DNA of 64,000 bases, from contig JAALGY010000010.1 in NCBI GenBank assembly GCA_032358165.1, positions 434,001 through 498,000 of the forward strand, written 5' to 3'. Shown in pieces: positions 54,327 to 64,000 of this stretch (the stretch's first letter is position 1; each line of letters opens with the position of its first letter). The notes beneath the pieces were generated by a model. It was given only the letters and a program-made list of their open reading frames with translations. It did not search any database and had not been told where the DNA came from. This DNA comes from Diplosphaera chodatii (lineage: Eukaryota > Chlorophyta > Trebouxiophyceae > Prasiolales > Stichococcaceae). Made by a program: the position numbers and the translations under genes.

Positions 54327-57042
54327 TCAAGGAATAATTGCGATAGCCCCCGTTGTGTGTGGCACCGTGTAAATATACCGCCCGCTGGACCCCATTCGAA
54401 GCTCCTTATTAGACACTGCCAAAACACGGTCCGGTGCAGCGTATTCTGGTCCCCACACGAGTGCATAGACATTCGTTTTCTGCAATTGCCAAACCGAAAA
54501 GAGTATCGGTAAACATGATCCAATTGGCGGGATATCAGCCACATACGTATGCACCATGAGGAAGTGGGATCGATGCATTGCTTGCGGTGTTTGAGCTGCT
54601 GCACTAGTACTCACCCCGCAGGTGATATACTTATAGGGAAGGGGGAGGTTATATCCAGTTGGGGCGGGCCCGCCAACGAATGGCGCCCGCCCTTTTCCAA
54701 ATTTGTAAATCTGCGCAGTGGTGCTCACAGTCTATGCAACGTGCATTGCAAACGGCATACATTGTGGGATGTTGGCAAATTGCGCCATGCAACATGGCAC
54801 GGATGGTTCAATGATGCATGAAGCGTCCGATTGCCGACCTTGGCGACGCCGTTTGAGAGGATGGTCCCACAAGCAGAGGCGGGCCCAGTAGGTAAGAACG
54901 GATAGGCGGGTCGGTCACGGAGCTGGAGAGTTGTGGAGGCAAGAGAAGTCAACCAACAATCCAGCAATTGCACAAGTGCTCGCTCGATTGCCTTTATTGT
55001 TGCGCATGAAGCGCCAATAGCACACGGCCAATGCGACACGTTGTGATGTGGAAACGAGCGTTGAATGCACATACCTTGAACTTCCAGGTGGGGATGAGAC
55101 GTGTCACACCTTTTTTGCTTTCTCGCAACTCATACACACCAAATTGAATGCCAACATCTGACTGCAAGCATATTGTGCTGATTGTAGGCCATCGGCCCTT
55201 GCCGATCAATATTGATAGCAATCAATGCAGGTGACGATTGAAGCAAGTGCTTTGTGCTTTGTACTTCAATGTTCAAATGCACTTTGTTGGACAAAGGGCA
55301 TGAGTTACACACCTGGGACTTTGGACCTTGGACATCAGGTAGAAACCCATATGACACATATACCCTGCCGGCTGCACTTACTGCCATACCGTGCGTTATG
55401 GGAGCACACTGGGGACGAGCACATTAAAGTAATGTGTTGTCGGATATTGGGTATCCCAATACATGCCAGCCTTTGGGCTTCCTCACATCTGGCACTATTG
55501 CTTATACCGTGGTGTGTGTGGTCTCACCTTCACATTGCCGGGGAAGGCGGTGCGCTTGCCGGTCACCAAAGGTCCCAAGGTTCGGAACTTCTTGTGAGTC
55601 AACGACCTGGATTGGACAGTGAGCAATTTCAAGCGACATGACTATGTGTGAGACAAGACAATATTGCCCAAAAAGTCAACTTGAACATTTATAGCCTCTC
55701 AACATGGAGATCAAGATCAAAGCATAGCATAGCCGTTTCGACAGTGGTGCAAGATGCGAGGGCATGTGTTGAAACACGGATGCGAGTTACGCAAAAATTG
55801 CACACCAACGCTGCACAGCGGTGGTGACACCCTTGGATGCGGTAGCCCCGCAGTTATCCAGGACTTTGGCCCCGGTATCGCACACAAGGTTGACGTACAT
55901 GTGGAGAGCTGCAATTGCACGCAGGGAAACGGAGTATGCTACATGATCACAAGAAAGCTTGTCTTTGGGTTGGTAACTTGCCAAACATTGCTTCTCCATG
56001 ACATGTTTGTGACCCAGCAAACATGTCGGCATGCCCAAGTCGATTAGTGACCGTGCAACAAGCGAAACAGGCATGGTTTGGAGGGCAATAGGCGCGGGCT
56101 GCCCAAGCTGCATGTGCACTGCACCATCCCACCTGCGCCTGCGCCTGCTGGCAAAATCCTGCTCGTCAATACAAATGGACCGGCACCGCAGCCACGGTCC
56201 GACTTGGATTCATATACGAACGTCCTGGTGCCAATAACCTGTGTGGCAACATCACATTTTGCCGTGTGTGATGTGTGCTGCCTGTTTGCTCTCCAGCATG
56301 AGGCGCATTCAGGAAGGCAAGAGCTGCGCAAGACGTAGATGGCTATGAGCATGTTGCCTTAGGTGACGCTCCAGTCAGCTGCAGAAACACGATCTTGAGT
56401 GGGACCTCGGGTGCCTCCATGAGCGAGAATCCGATGGCGGCATACCTGGCAACACATGTGGCGACCATGAACATACGGACCAACAATCAGCAGTGTTGAC
56501 GGTGGTGGCACTTGAATGTGTGCGGTGCATCACCTAGGTGCGCTGCAACATGCGTGAAGGCGCTCTATTTTTATGACTGCAGTGGTTGCCGTGCACCGCT
56601 TGGTCAATGTTCACCACTGACCTGCCGTCCTGGGAGACTGCAAGTCCCCACCCCTCGTTGTACTGGTTGAACTTGACCGCCGCTTTCAGCCTGCCCGTTG
56701 GACCGCGAAACTGCGTCGTATGAACATGCAGCTTCAGACGCCAATTCGGTTGGGGCGAACATAAACGGGCAACGCGTGCACCCGGTGCCCACAGCAAGCC
56801 GTGGCCGCGCCACGGGATGCATGTGTCGGCAGCTTGGGCGCTTCACAGGGTGGTACAGCGTGGTGGGTGTCTGAAGACATGTTCTGGGTCCGCACCTGAG
56901 CTTGGCATCCGGTTGTCTGGTAGTCACACGATACCAGCATCAGGTCGCCGTGTGTCACTGCCGCCGCAGCTGCGCCTGCAATGCTGGTAAACAGCACCAC
57001 GCAGCACATGGCCACTGCACGCAAGCTAGCGTCGCGCTGCAT
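54327..57042 (-). CDS. SF6: secreted SF-family protein, 375 aa, 11 exons
   Basis: Exons: 56896-57042 (ATG), 56622-56710, 56358-56445, 56133-56238, 55806-55908, 55528-55606, 55313-55408, 55075-55161, 54839-54922, 54615-54710, 54327-54479 (TGA). Total 1128 nt with matching phases. Signal peptide core VAMCCVVLFTSIAG, then AAAAAVTHG. Landmarks: VTHGDLMLVS, LAVSQDGRYAAIG, FRTLGPLVTGKRTAFPGNVK, AVSAAGRVYVSYGF, FGVYELRESKKG, LIPTWKFK, YKFGKGRAPFVGG and SNKELRMGSSG. This is the most diverged member, nearest to the parental kinesin. Intron 8 uses GT (gtatgt) where SF1, SF2 and SF5 use GC, while intron 3 uses GC (gcaaca) where the others use GT. Function unknown. Confidence 0.8.
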
Positions 57043-57249
57043 GGCGAAGCGAGAGCGTTCGAGGCTCAGGACCACGGATGCCGAAACACAACACGCACGG
57101 CACGCTGGCGCACACCGAGTTCGCCACACCGCTGCAGGTTTTCTGCCGTCGAGCGGTGAGTGAAACTGTGCATCCGTCACAGTGATCACGCTTGAGTCGT
57201 TTGCACGCGGTTTCCCGCAACATCTTGGGCTGGGCTTGGGGGAGGTTCA

Positions 57250-57310
57250 GGTACACAACACTTGATTCTGGCGATCCAAGATCTCCACTACAATACTGCC
57301 AGCGAGGACA
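57250..57310 (-). promoter_or_regulatory. SF upstream conserved element (SF6 copy)
   Basis: GGTACACAACACTTGATT, TGGCGATCCAAGATCTCCAC, then CTGCCAGCGAGGACA, 208-268 bp upstream of the SF6 ATG. Confidence 0.65.
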
Positions 57311-57583
57311 TACTTCGTCCAGAAGTTCAGGGGCGGGCATACTTAACTAGTCATCCGTGCATGTGCTGTGATGGTGTTTGCACACCGTCGGTGCGGTGCA
57401 GCCCTTGTTACTGGTCCGCAGCACAGCTGGGATGGCATCCCGTAGATGTCTTCTTAATCTTGTATCATCGTCCAGCATGACACAATGGGCCCAGTGTGTG
57501 TAGCCAGAGTGCGGGACCAAAGCGGACCATGTCAGGTGCCAAGTAGCCCGGGGAGCGCTGTTTGATCGACTGCATGGCGCAAC

Positions 57584-60500
57584 TCAATACCCAAAGAACT
57601 GCGTCCGACGGCGCTGCCTGACTGGCCGCACGCCGTCGGCATTGCACAGCTGCACCAAAGCGCCTCTGCCCTGAGCTGCACCGTCACCTGCCGCTGCATA
57701 CTCTAACGGGCTGCCCTCGCCGTCGAGCTTGGCCAGCCGACCCAGCAGGGCCGGTGTGGATGGCAGCAGCTTGCGCTTCCGGCCCCTGCAGCGGATGTAA
57801 CCCAGGCATGACTCCAGATGCGCCCTCGACAACCATGCACCTCAAGGCTCCGCTTGGGAGGAAAAGCCTATCGTGATGCTGGTGAGGCGAGAGGGTGACT
57901 CAGCCAAAGCGCACCTGGCAGCAGGCTTGGGGGGCGGAGAGGAGGCGTTGCGCGGCGCCCTGTTCTCGCGCTCGTCAGCGACGCGATCCGGTGGCATCGC
58001 TCGCGGCTGCGCCGCTGACTCGGGCGGCGCCATGGCCGCTGCCTCCTGCACAGCTGCTCCTTCTGCCCCGGTCTGCTCCGCTGGCGACCTGGTGGGGCCT
58101 GCTGGCGGCCCGTGTGCAGGCTCTTCGGTGCAGTTGCACAGCTGATGTGGCTGCAGCCTGACCTCAGTCTGTGAGGCAACTGTATCACGGCTGGCTGCAG
58201 CGGCGGCAGGCTGCTGCACGGCCTGAGCTCGCAGCTGGGCTGGCGACTCTCCCGCCTCTTCTGGCACCGCAGCCAGCTGTGGCACAGCATTCAGCGCCTG
58301 TGGCTCATTTGCCTGTACCGCTGCCCGTGTGATGCGCTGTCGGCGCTGCTGTGCCGCTGGTGGGGCTGCAAGCTGATGGTGCTGGGGCTGCTGTTGCGGC
58401 AGGGTCAGAACTGCAGTGTGCTCATGTTGCCGTGCTGCAAGTGGCTGCTGGAGTGGCAGGTCAGGCACACAGTCGGCTAGAGGCGCAGGCTGCTGCTGCT
58501 GCTGCTGCGGCAACGGCACCGATGCTCCAGTTGGGTGACTGCATCCAGCAACGGCTGGAACAGCAACACCCAGTGGGTCCGCTGGTGGCCTGCCCTTGGC
58601 CTTGGGCTTGCCCTTGGCGAGTCTGCCTTTTTGCCGAGGCTTCCTTGCCTGCCGTTGCCTCCGTGTGGCCTGCAGGCAGCAACACAACCTCTTTTCAGCA
58701 TACACAAATAGCATGGCCTGCAACTTGTGCTCTGTGTGACGATGTTTGCCGGTTGAGGAGCTCGCATCGTGTACCCCACATGATGTCAAGCGAGCTGCAC
58801 ACCTTAGCAGCTGCCTCAGGCTGGTCTGCAGCTGCAGTCTGCTGCTGCTGCTGCTGGTGGTGGTTTTCCTGCTGCTGCTCCACTGCGCCTAGCCGTTGTT
58901 GCTGCTGCCCTAGACGATCTGGCAGCGGCTGCCCAGCAATCAAGTCAGGTACATCTGTCGGCGCTGCGTTACCGGCTGCCGTGGGCAGCAACCGCTCCAC
59001 AGGGCTGCTGTGCGGCTGCTCGCAGCGGCGGACCCGGTCTGCCGATGCCTGTGTGGAAGCCTGTGACTGCAGCACAGGCTGCGGCGAAGGCTCTGCGGAA
59101 AGCGCAGCAGGAGATGGCGCTGGCGCCTGCGACGAATGTTGTACTGGTGGCGAGACATTGCTGCCGCTGTGCCTCACACCGCTGCCGCCTCCGTTCGCGG
59201 CGCCACTGCCAGCAGCTGCCACATGCTCGCTGCCGCCGCTGCCACTGCCGTCGACTGGATGGTGGTCATTTGCTGCTCTGGCGCCGCTGCCGCTGGGTGG
59301 AGACACAAACGGCACAGACTGCTGCGCACTTGAGGGCGTGGTGCGCTGGAACAGCACCTGCCCACACACTGCCGACTTGTCTGCGGACGCCAACCGGCTC
59401 TGCAGTGGTAAGCAGGACAGATAGATGAGGGTTTCGTCATTCTCCAGGCTGACTGGAAGTTGGCAGTTGACGGCAGGATCGCATCTCAGCATATGCATCT
59501 GCAGCAAGGTGCTCGGCTGGCAGCAGTGCGCACCTGCCCTGGTGCTGCGTCTGACAGCGGTGCGGCAGCGCCACCCCGCACGCGTGCGAGCGCGACTTCG
59601 TGCGGCGTGCCCCGCCGCTGACCCGCCGATGCACCATCCGCCCCAACCGCCGCCTTCTCACACCAGATAGCCCTCGTTTAATCTACTGTAATCTCTTCTG
59701 TACTGTCACTGTCGTCTACTCCACTGTACTGTACCTACTTCACTCCATTTTGAGCACTGCCCAACCCTATATTGGAAATTGAAGGGCAGGCGTGCGCACA
59801 CAGCTGCGCAGGGCCAGCACCGTAGCTGCACATGAGATGCTAGCAGCAAGTGAGGCGTGCACCTTGAGCACAGCCATGAGCGCGGGGTTGGAGGGGGTGG
59901 CGGCGGCGCACAGCTGCGCGGTGGCGGCGCCCAGGCGGCCCCGCAGCGTCTTGGCCTCCGCCTGCGCCGCCGCCAGCTGCTGCTCCAGCATATCCCGCTC
60001 CATGCTGCTGTTCGCCTGCCAGGGTTCAGCAGCGCAGCATTGCACAGAGTGCAGTGGTCCCCTGTCTCTTGCTCAGACCCTAGATGCTTTCTGCCACTGA
60101 CCCACTGGGCTGCATGTACCTCCCACGCATGACTACCGTGCAGTGATGACGTGCGGAACGGCACCTGCTGCTGCAGCAGGTCGCCCTGGATGCACTGCTC
60201 CAGGGCCGCCTGTGCTGCCGCCAACTCATCACGCTCTATCCTCAGCGTCTCCACCTGCGGCACATGGCCCACGCAGTCAGCTGACCATGCCTTCGGTGGT
60301 GACGGGTTCTGGACACCTCCGGACACCAGTCAGCCACAGCACAAGAGGGCGCATCTGCAGGGCCACCTGGGACTGCAGCGCCGCTGCCTGCTGCTCCCTA
60401 TCATGCACACGGCCCTCCGCAGCCTGCAGCTGCTGTCGGAGGTCATCAGCTGCTGCCTCTGCCACGGCGGCACGCTGCTCAGCTGACACAGTTGCTGCTG

Positions 60501-63500
60501 AGGCCTCTGCCAGGCCGCTGTGCAGCTTGCCCAGTGCGGGTGGCTGCTGCAGACACGCACGGGACTGTTCAGCAGGTGCTTCGACTAAATGTCGGTGGTA
60601 CCATGCATGTGGTACGCCTCAAAACACTGCTGATAGATGTAAGCAACACAATGCGCTCATGGCCAGTTCAGACGATGGTGTTGCGCTGCCGCCGTAGAGC
60701 ATCACCAGGTCACAGCCTGCTGCTGCTGCATCGGGTGTGGGCAGCTCAGCGCCTTTGCGGCCGCCGTCACTACTGCCAGACTCCTTCCGCACCTTCCGCA
60801 GCTCCGCCAGCAGCCGCTCCTGCTGATGGATGCGCAAGCAAGGCTGAGCGATCGGACGTCCTGCTGTATCTGCTCAGCAGCTGTTTGAGCGAAGCACGTC
60901 GTCAAACGCTAACGCGGGTCAGGAACACATCGCGCGCCCAAACAAGTTATATAAGGCGTCATTGTCTTGCCTTGTAGTTGGCCTCCATCTGACACAGCAG
61001 CTCCCGCATCTCGGACGCCACCTCGTCGCGCACATCCGACTCCGACAATGCAGCTCCTGCCTCCGCCCGTGCCAGCTGCAGAGCAAAAAGGGTCTACTTT
61101 GTCGCCTTGAAGTCTTGAAACACCCTCGAACTGCAGTCCTGCTCAACTAACGGCTGACCCGAATGCAGCCACGCTGGTGGTGATAGGGGTCGCGTCATGA
61201 TGTCCTACTCACACACCTCTGCTTGCAGGGCATCGCAGCGCCGCTGCAGCTCTGCCACCCGCTGCTCCAGGTCTCCACGTGCTGCATCCGCAGCACCCTC
61301 TCCCCTGCAAAGCAGCGCGCGCCAGTGTGAATGGCTGGCCAGTTGGCAGCAGCGAAGCAGTCTGCTACAGCAATCGACAGTGTTCTGTCAGTTGACATAC
61401 AGGGCTGTGCGCCCGCTTCTGGTCCATTGCGTCCACTGTAACCGTGCGCACCTGGGCTGTGCATCAGACGGCTCGGCGCAACATGCTGTGCGGGCGCGCT
61501 TGGCGCCGAGCACAGGGCTGGCGGCGCGGGTGCCGGCCCTGCGCCCTGGCGCCTCCAGCCTCGCCGCATTCCCGATCTGGGTTGCCATCGCCGCATACTA
61601 CAATTCCAAGGCAACACAGGTGCCCTTGGACGTCCAGGGGGATAGGTGACTGGCACGCCTCCAGTGCGCACCATGTAGTGACACATGTCTTGCACTGATG
61701 CACCGGAGGTTCGTCCTGCAAGTGCTTCTGTGCTGTCACTGCAAGCGGCTGCTGGTCCTGCGTACCTTGAGTACATGTGACGTCTCGTCGTAGTCACAGG
61801 CGGACGGGCTGACGTTGACGGACAGCAGCACACGGCCCCAGCCGTGCAGCACATCCCGGAACAAGTGCGTCACCTACGGCAGGGAGCGACCACACTCGGG
61901 AAGTTGCGCGGTGGTCAGCATTGTCTTCAAGCATCCTGAGGCAGGGCAAACACTGCGGCTGTTTGTAGCTGTGGGCAGCAAGTCCATCCTGCTGTGCAAG
62001 ATGCACCACATATGACAACCGTCATCAGGGAGGCTGAGTCAGCTGGTTTGCACTCACTCTCGCCTCCCGATAGGGCACCAGGCGCTGCTCTGCGGCGGGG
62101 TGCTGCTGGTTCCAGCGCAGCGCCTCCAGGCACCGCCCCAGCGTCATCAGCGACGCATTGATCGCCACGCTCTCCCTGCGTCAACAAGGGACAACTGCAT
62201 CATGCATGAGCGCGACCTGTAAAGGGCTGTGAGGTCTCAAGTGGCCGTCAACAACCTGCTGCGGGGAATTTGCTCAGACGCAGCAGGGTGCTAGGCCCCG
62301 CACTTGAGGCGGGCGCCGTGGTTGCCGGTGCGCCTGGCGCGCTCTGACCCAGCAAGATCCACAAAGGAGAGCCGCCGTAGCGCGCCACCCTGTGGTGCAA
62401 GTCACCCCGCACGTTGAAACTTGCCCTCGACACATGCAGCGAAGCGGGTCAGCGCCTCAGCTGTTCGCTTTGTGGCGGAGGCAAACAATTGCGTGAGTTC
62501 TCACATGTCAGGTATGTGCAACAAGCATCTGAAGCTGCGACCAGTCATGACGTACCATAACCACCTGCTTCACCGTGGTGGTCACCGCTGAGCTGGCCAA
62601 ACGTGCAGGAAACAGGCGCAGGGCACCTGGGGGCCGTCCACCATGATGGTGAAGATGGAGTGGGAGCGGCTGGAGGCGCCGTTGAGGGCGGTGCGGGCCT
62701 TCTGCCGGGCGCGGCTGCCCCGCCGCAGCGCCTCCAGCGCCTCCTCCGCGCTGTGCACCGCCACCTGCGTCGCAAACCCGCCCAGGCTGACGGGGTGCGC
62801 GGATAGTGCGCCACCCAAGCGGAAGCTGGTCCGTCCTTGCAACACCCTGGAGTCGCAGCTCTGCATCTCCTCAGCCCCGATGCGAGCTGGTCCAGCAGAC
62901 ATGCTTGCAACACGTCTGCTTGTGCATCACAGAAGACTTGTGCACTTGCCTCCTGCGCGCCGTCCACAAACACGCGGCCCTGGGCGTCCTCCCTGAGCCG
63001 CAGCGCCGGCCGCCCCCCCAGCGGCGCCGCCTCGACCCGCAGCAGGTCGAACACCGCCTCGTTGTACACCTGCGCGGCGTCGCTGACTGCCATCATGCCC
63101 GACCTGTGCTGCTGCTCCCCATCATGCTGCAGGCTGCGTGCCTTGCCCTGCTGTGACCTGTTCTTGGGTATTCACATGTTGTCTGGAGATGGGAGTGCAG
63201 ATGACCCCGACCAGCCACCCACCTCGTAGTTGCTGACGGCAACGTGCAGCTCCCGAGCACTGTCCTGCAGCCCCTGCATAAGCAGCGTGCGAGGGTGGAT
63301 GCCTTGCGTTGAGCGAGGTGTGCAACACGCTTATAGTGCTTCACAGCCCCTTGCCACATCTGCTAACTAGCTGGATGCCTGTGCAGACTGGCATGACAGC
63401 ATGTGCTGGCCCATGTGCGCTCACCGCGAACAGCATTGTCAGCGCCTGCGGAAGCACGCCTGGCGCGGCCTTGGTGCCCTGCAGTGCATACTTGCGGCCT

Positions 63501-63882
63501 GAGCTATGGCAGGACAGCGATGCATCTGCTGTCCGCAAACAGTCAGCAACCTGCTGTCCTAGGCTGCTGCCTCCGCACACCTCGATGGTGAACGTTTTGC
63601 CAGCCGCCGAGATGCCATATGCCATCAGCACCGAAGAGCAGGGCTGTGGCGCCAGCAGGTCCCGCACCTGCAGTACATTTGACTCGCCCAGTGCAGCGGC
63701 TCCTGGGCATCACATGTGCAATCAAATGGCTTCAGAGCTGCTGTAAAAAGAGCTGGCAGCCAGCTGTAAATAGAGCGCTCACCATGCTGGCAGTCGTCAA
63801 CTGAAAGTACTCGTCCTGTGTCGTCTCCTGCCCACATACATGTGTAAAGTGGTATGTTTGCCCGCGGTCGCCATTCTTGTAC
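57584..63882 (-). CDS. K: kinesin-6 / KIF20-like motor protein, 5' end outside window
   Basis: Nineteen exons visible, 1157 residues: 63783-63882, 63425-63667, 63223-63273, 62950-63069, 62627-62764, 62304-62389, 62058-62175, 61766-61873, 61452-61597, 61217-61304, 60971-61075, 60706-60819, 60367-60543, 60165-60254, 59863-60015, 59534-59617, 58803-59399, 57915-58669, 57584-57785 (TGA). The motor has the P-loop GISAAGKT (about 63590-63620), switch I NGASSRSHSIF, switch II DLAGSE, and the KIF20-type SLMTLGRCLEALRWNQQ and SVNVSPSACDYDETSHVLKY. A coiled coil follows (exons 10-15), then a long Gln/Pro/Ala/Ser-rich tail (exons 17-19) ending RRRTQFFGY. Kinesin-6 motors act in the central spindle and cytokinesis; that role is inferred. 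GC donors follow exons 4 (gcaagt) and 11 (gcaaga). Its tail was copied three times to the left (KT-a to KT-c). Confidence 0.88.
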
Positions 63883-64000
63883 CTACGTCGACATCAGTTC
63901 GAGGTTCGGGTACGACATGCGTGGAAGACAACAGCCATGCTACAGTGTATCACTCGACATGTGCCAAGCCTGCAGTCGAACGTTCACATGTCTTGCGCAC
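63883..64000. other. Intron of the kinesin gene, window edge
   Basis: The acceptor (TAG, read on the minus strand at 63885-63883) precedes the first visible kinesin exon. The remaining bases to the window edge hold no recognisable exon; the upstream exons lie outside. Confidence 0.5.

Noticed and set aside
19075..57042. Introner-type intron gain in SF1, SF2, SF5 and SF6
   Set aside because: The introns are at the same positions and phases in four divergent copies and their sequences are not alike within a gene, which fits ancestral introns lost in SF3 and SF4.
57584..59507. Separate Gln-rich gene downstream of the kinesin
   Set aside because: Exons 15-17 join the motor to this region with matching phases, and the duplicated KT copies contain exons 15-19 as a block, so it is the kinesin tail.
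63895..63925. Another SF-like upstream element (GGTTCGGGTACGACATG) in the kinesin intron
   Set aside because: Only the first sub-motif resembles the element; GGCGATCC and AGATCT are missing, so probably chance.
1..64000. CRISPR arrays, operons, bacterial promoters, tRNA or rRNA genes
   Set aside because: Nuclear eukaryotic gene structure throughout; no regularly spaced repeats and no tRNA or rRNA signature seen by eye.

Overview
The window looks like nuclear DNA of a green alga (Chlorophyta). It is GC-rich, its genes are cut into many short exons, Ala/Gln low-complexity coding is common, splice sites are GT-AG with an unusually large share of GC-AG, and two telomere-type TTTAGGG units sit in one intron. 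The gene products (NEMF/Rqc2, WDR55, an axonemal-type protein, a kinesin-6) are eukaryotic. The species cannot be named from sequence alone. All exon models come from reading splice sites, phase and family similarity by eye; no transcript was available.

Region 1 (1-10342) is ordinary single-copy DNA: the 3' half of a NEMF/Rqc2 gene (+), a small one-TM protein (-), a 227-aa coiled-coil protein (+) and a complete 9-exon WDR55 gene (-). Region 2 (10343-18590) is a 26-exon, about 1244-aa gene (+) with an AXDND1/axonemal-dynein-light-chain-like segment (called AX1). Region 6 (57584 to the right edge) is a kinesin-6/KIF20-like gene (-, called K) with its 5' end outside the window.

Between AX1 and K lies about 39 kb of decayed tandem segmental duplications. 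The inferred ancestral order is AX (+), SF (-), K (-), where SF is an unrecognised family of secreted proteins of about 375-395 aa. I find six full-length SF copies (SF1-SF6), one SF exon-1 fragment (SF7), three AX fragments (AX2, AX3, AX4) and three K-tail fragments (KT-a, KT-b, KT-c). Five SF copies have intact reading frames; SF1 has an apparent one-base frameshift in its signal peptide. AX and K fragments carry frameshifts and stops, so SF appears to be what is being kept.

Three features stand out. (1) SF1, SF2, SF5 and SF6 share intron positions, whereas SF3 and SF4 have lost every intron exactly yet keep the same orientation and upstream element, which points to cDNA-mediated gene conversion rather than dispersed retroposition. 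(2) All SF copies, and the SF7 fragment, carry a conserved element about 200-300 bp upstream of the ATG. (3) A 2.87-kb CACTA-type DNA transposon (36412-39285) sits upstream of SF3, with 13-bp CACTA termini, a 3-bp target duplication, subterminal GC palindromes and a paralogous empty site near 50988. A signal-peptide exon of SF joined to a kinesin-tail fragment (46867 downward) looks like a chimeric gene in the making.
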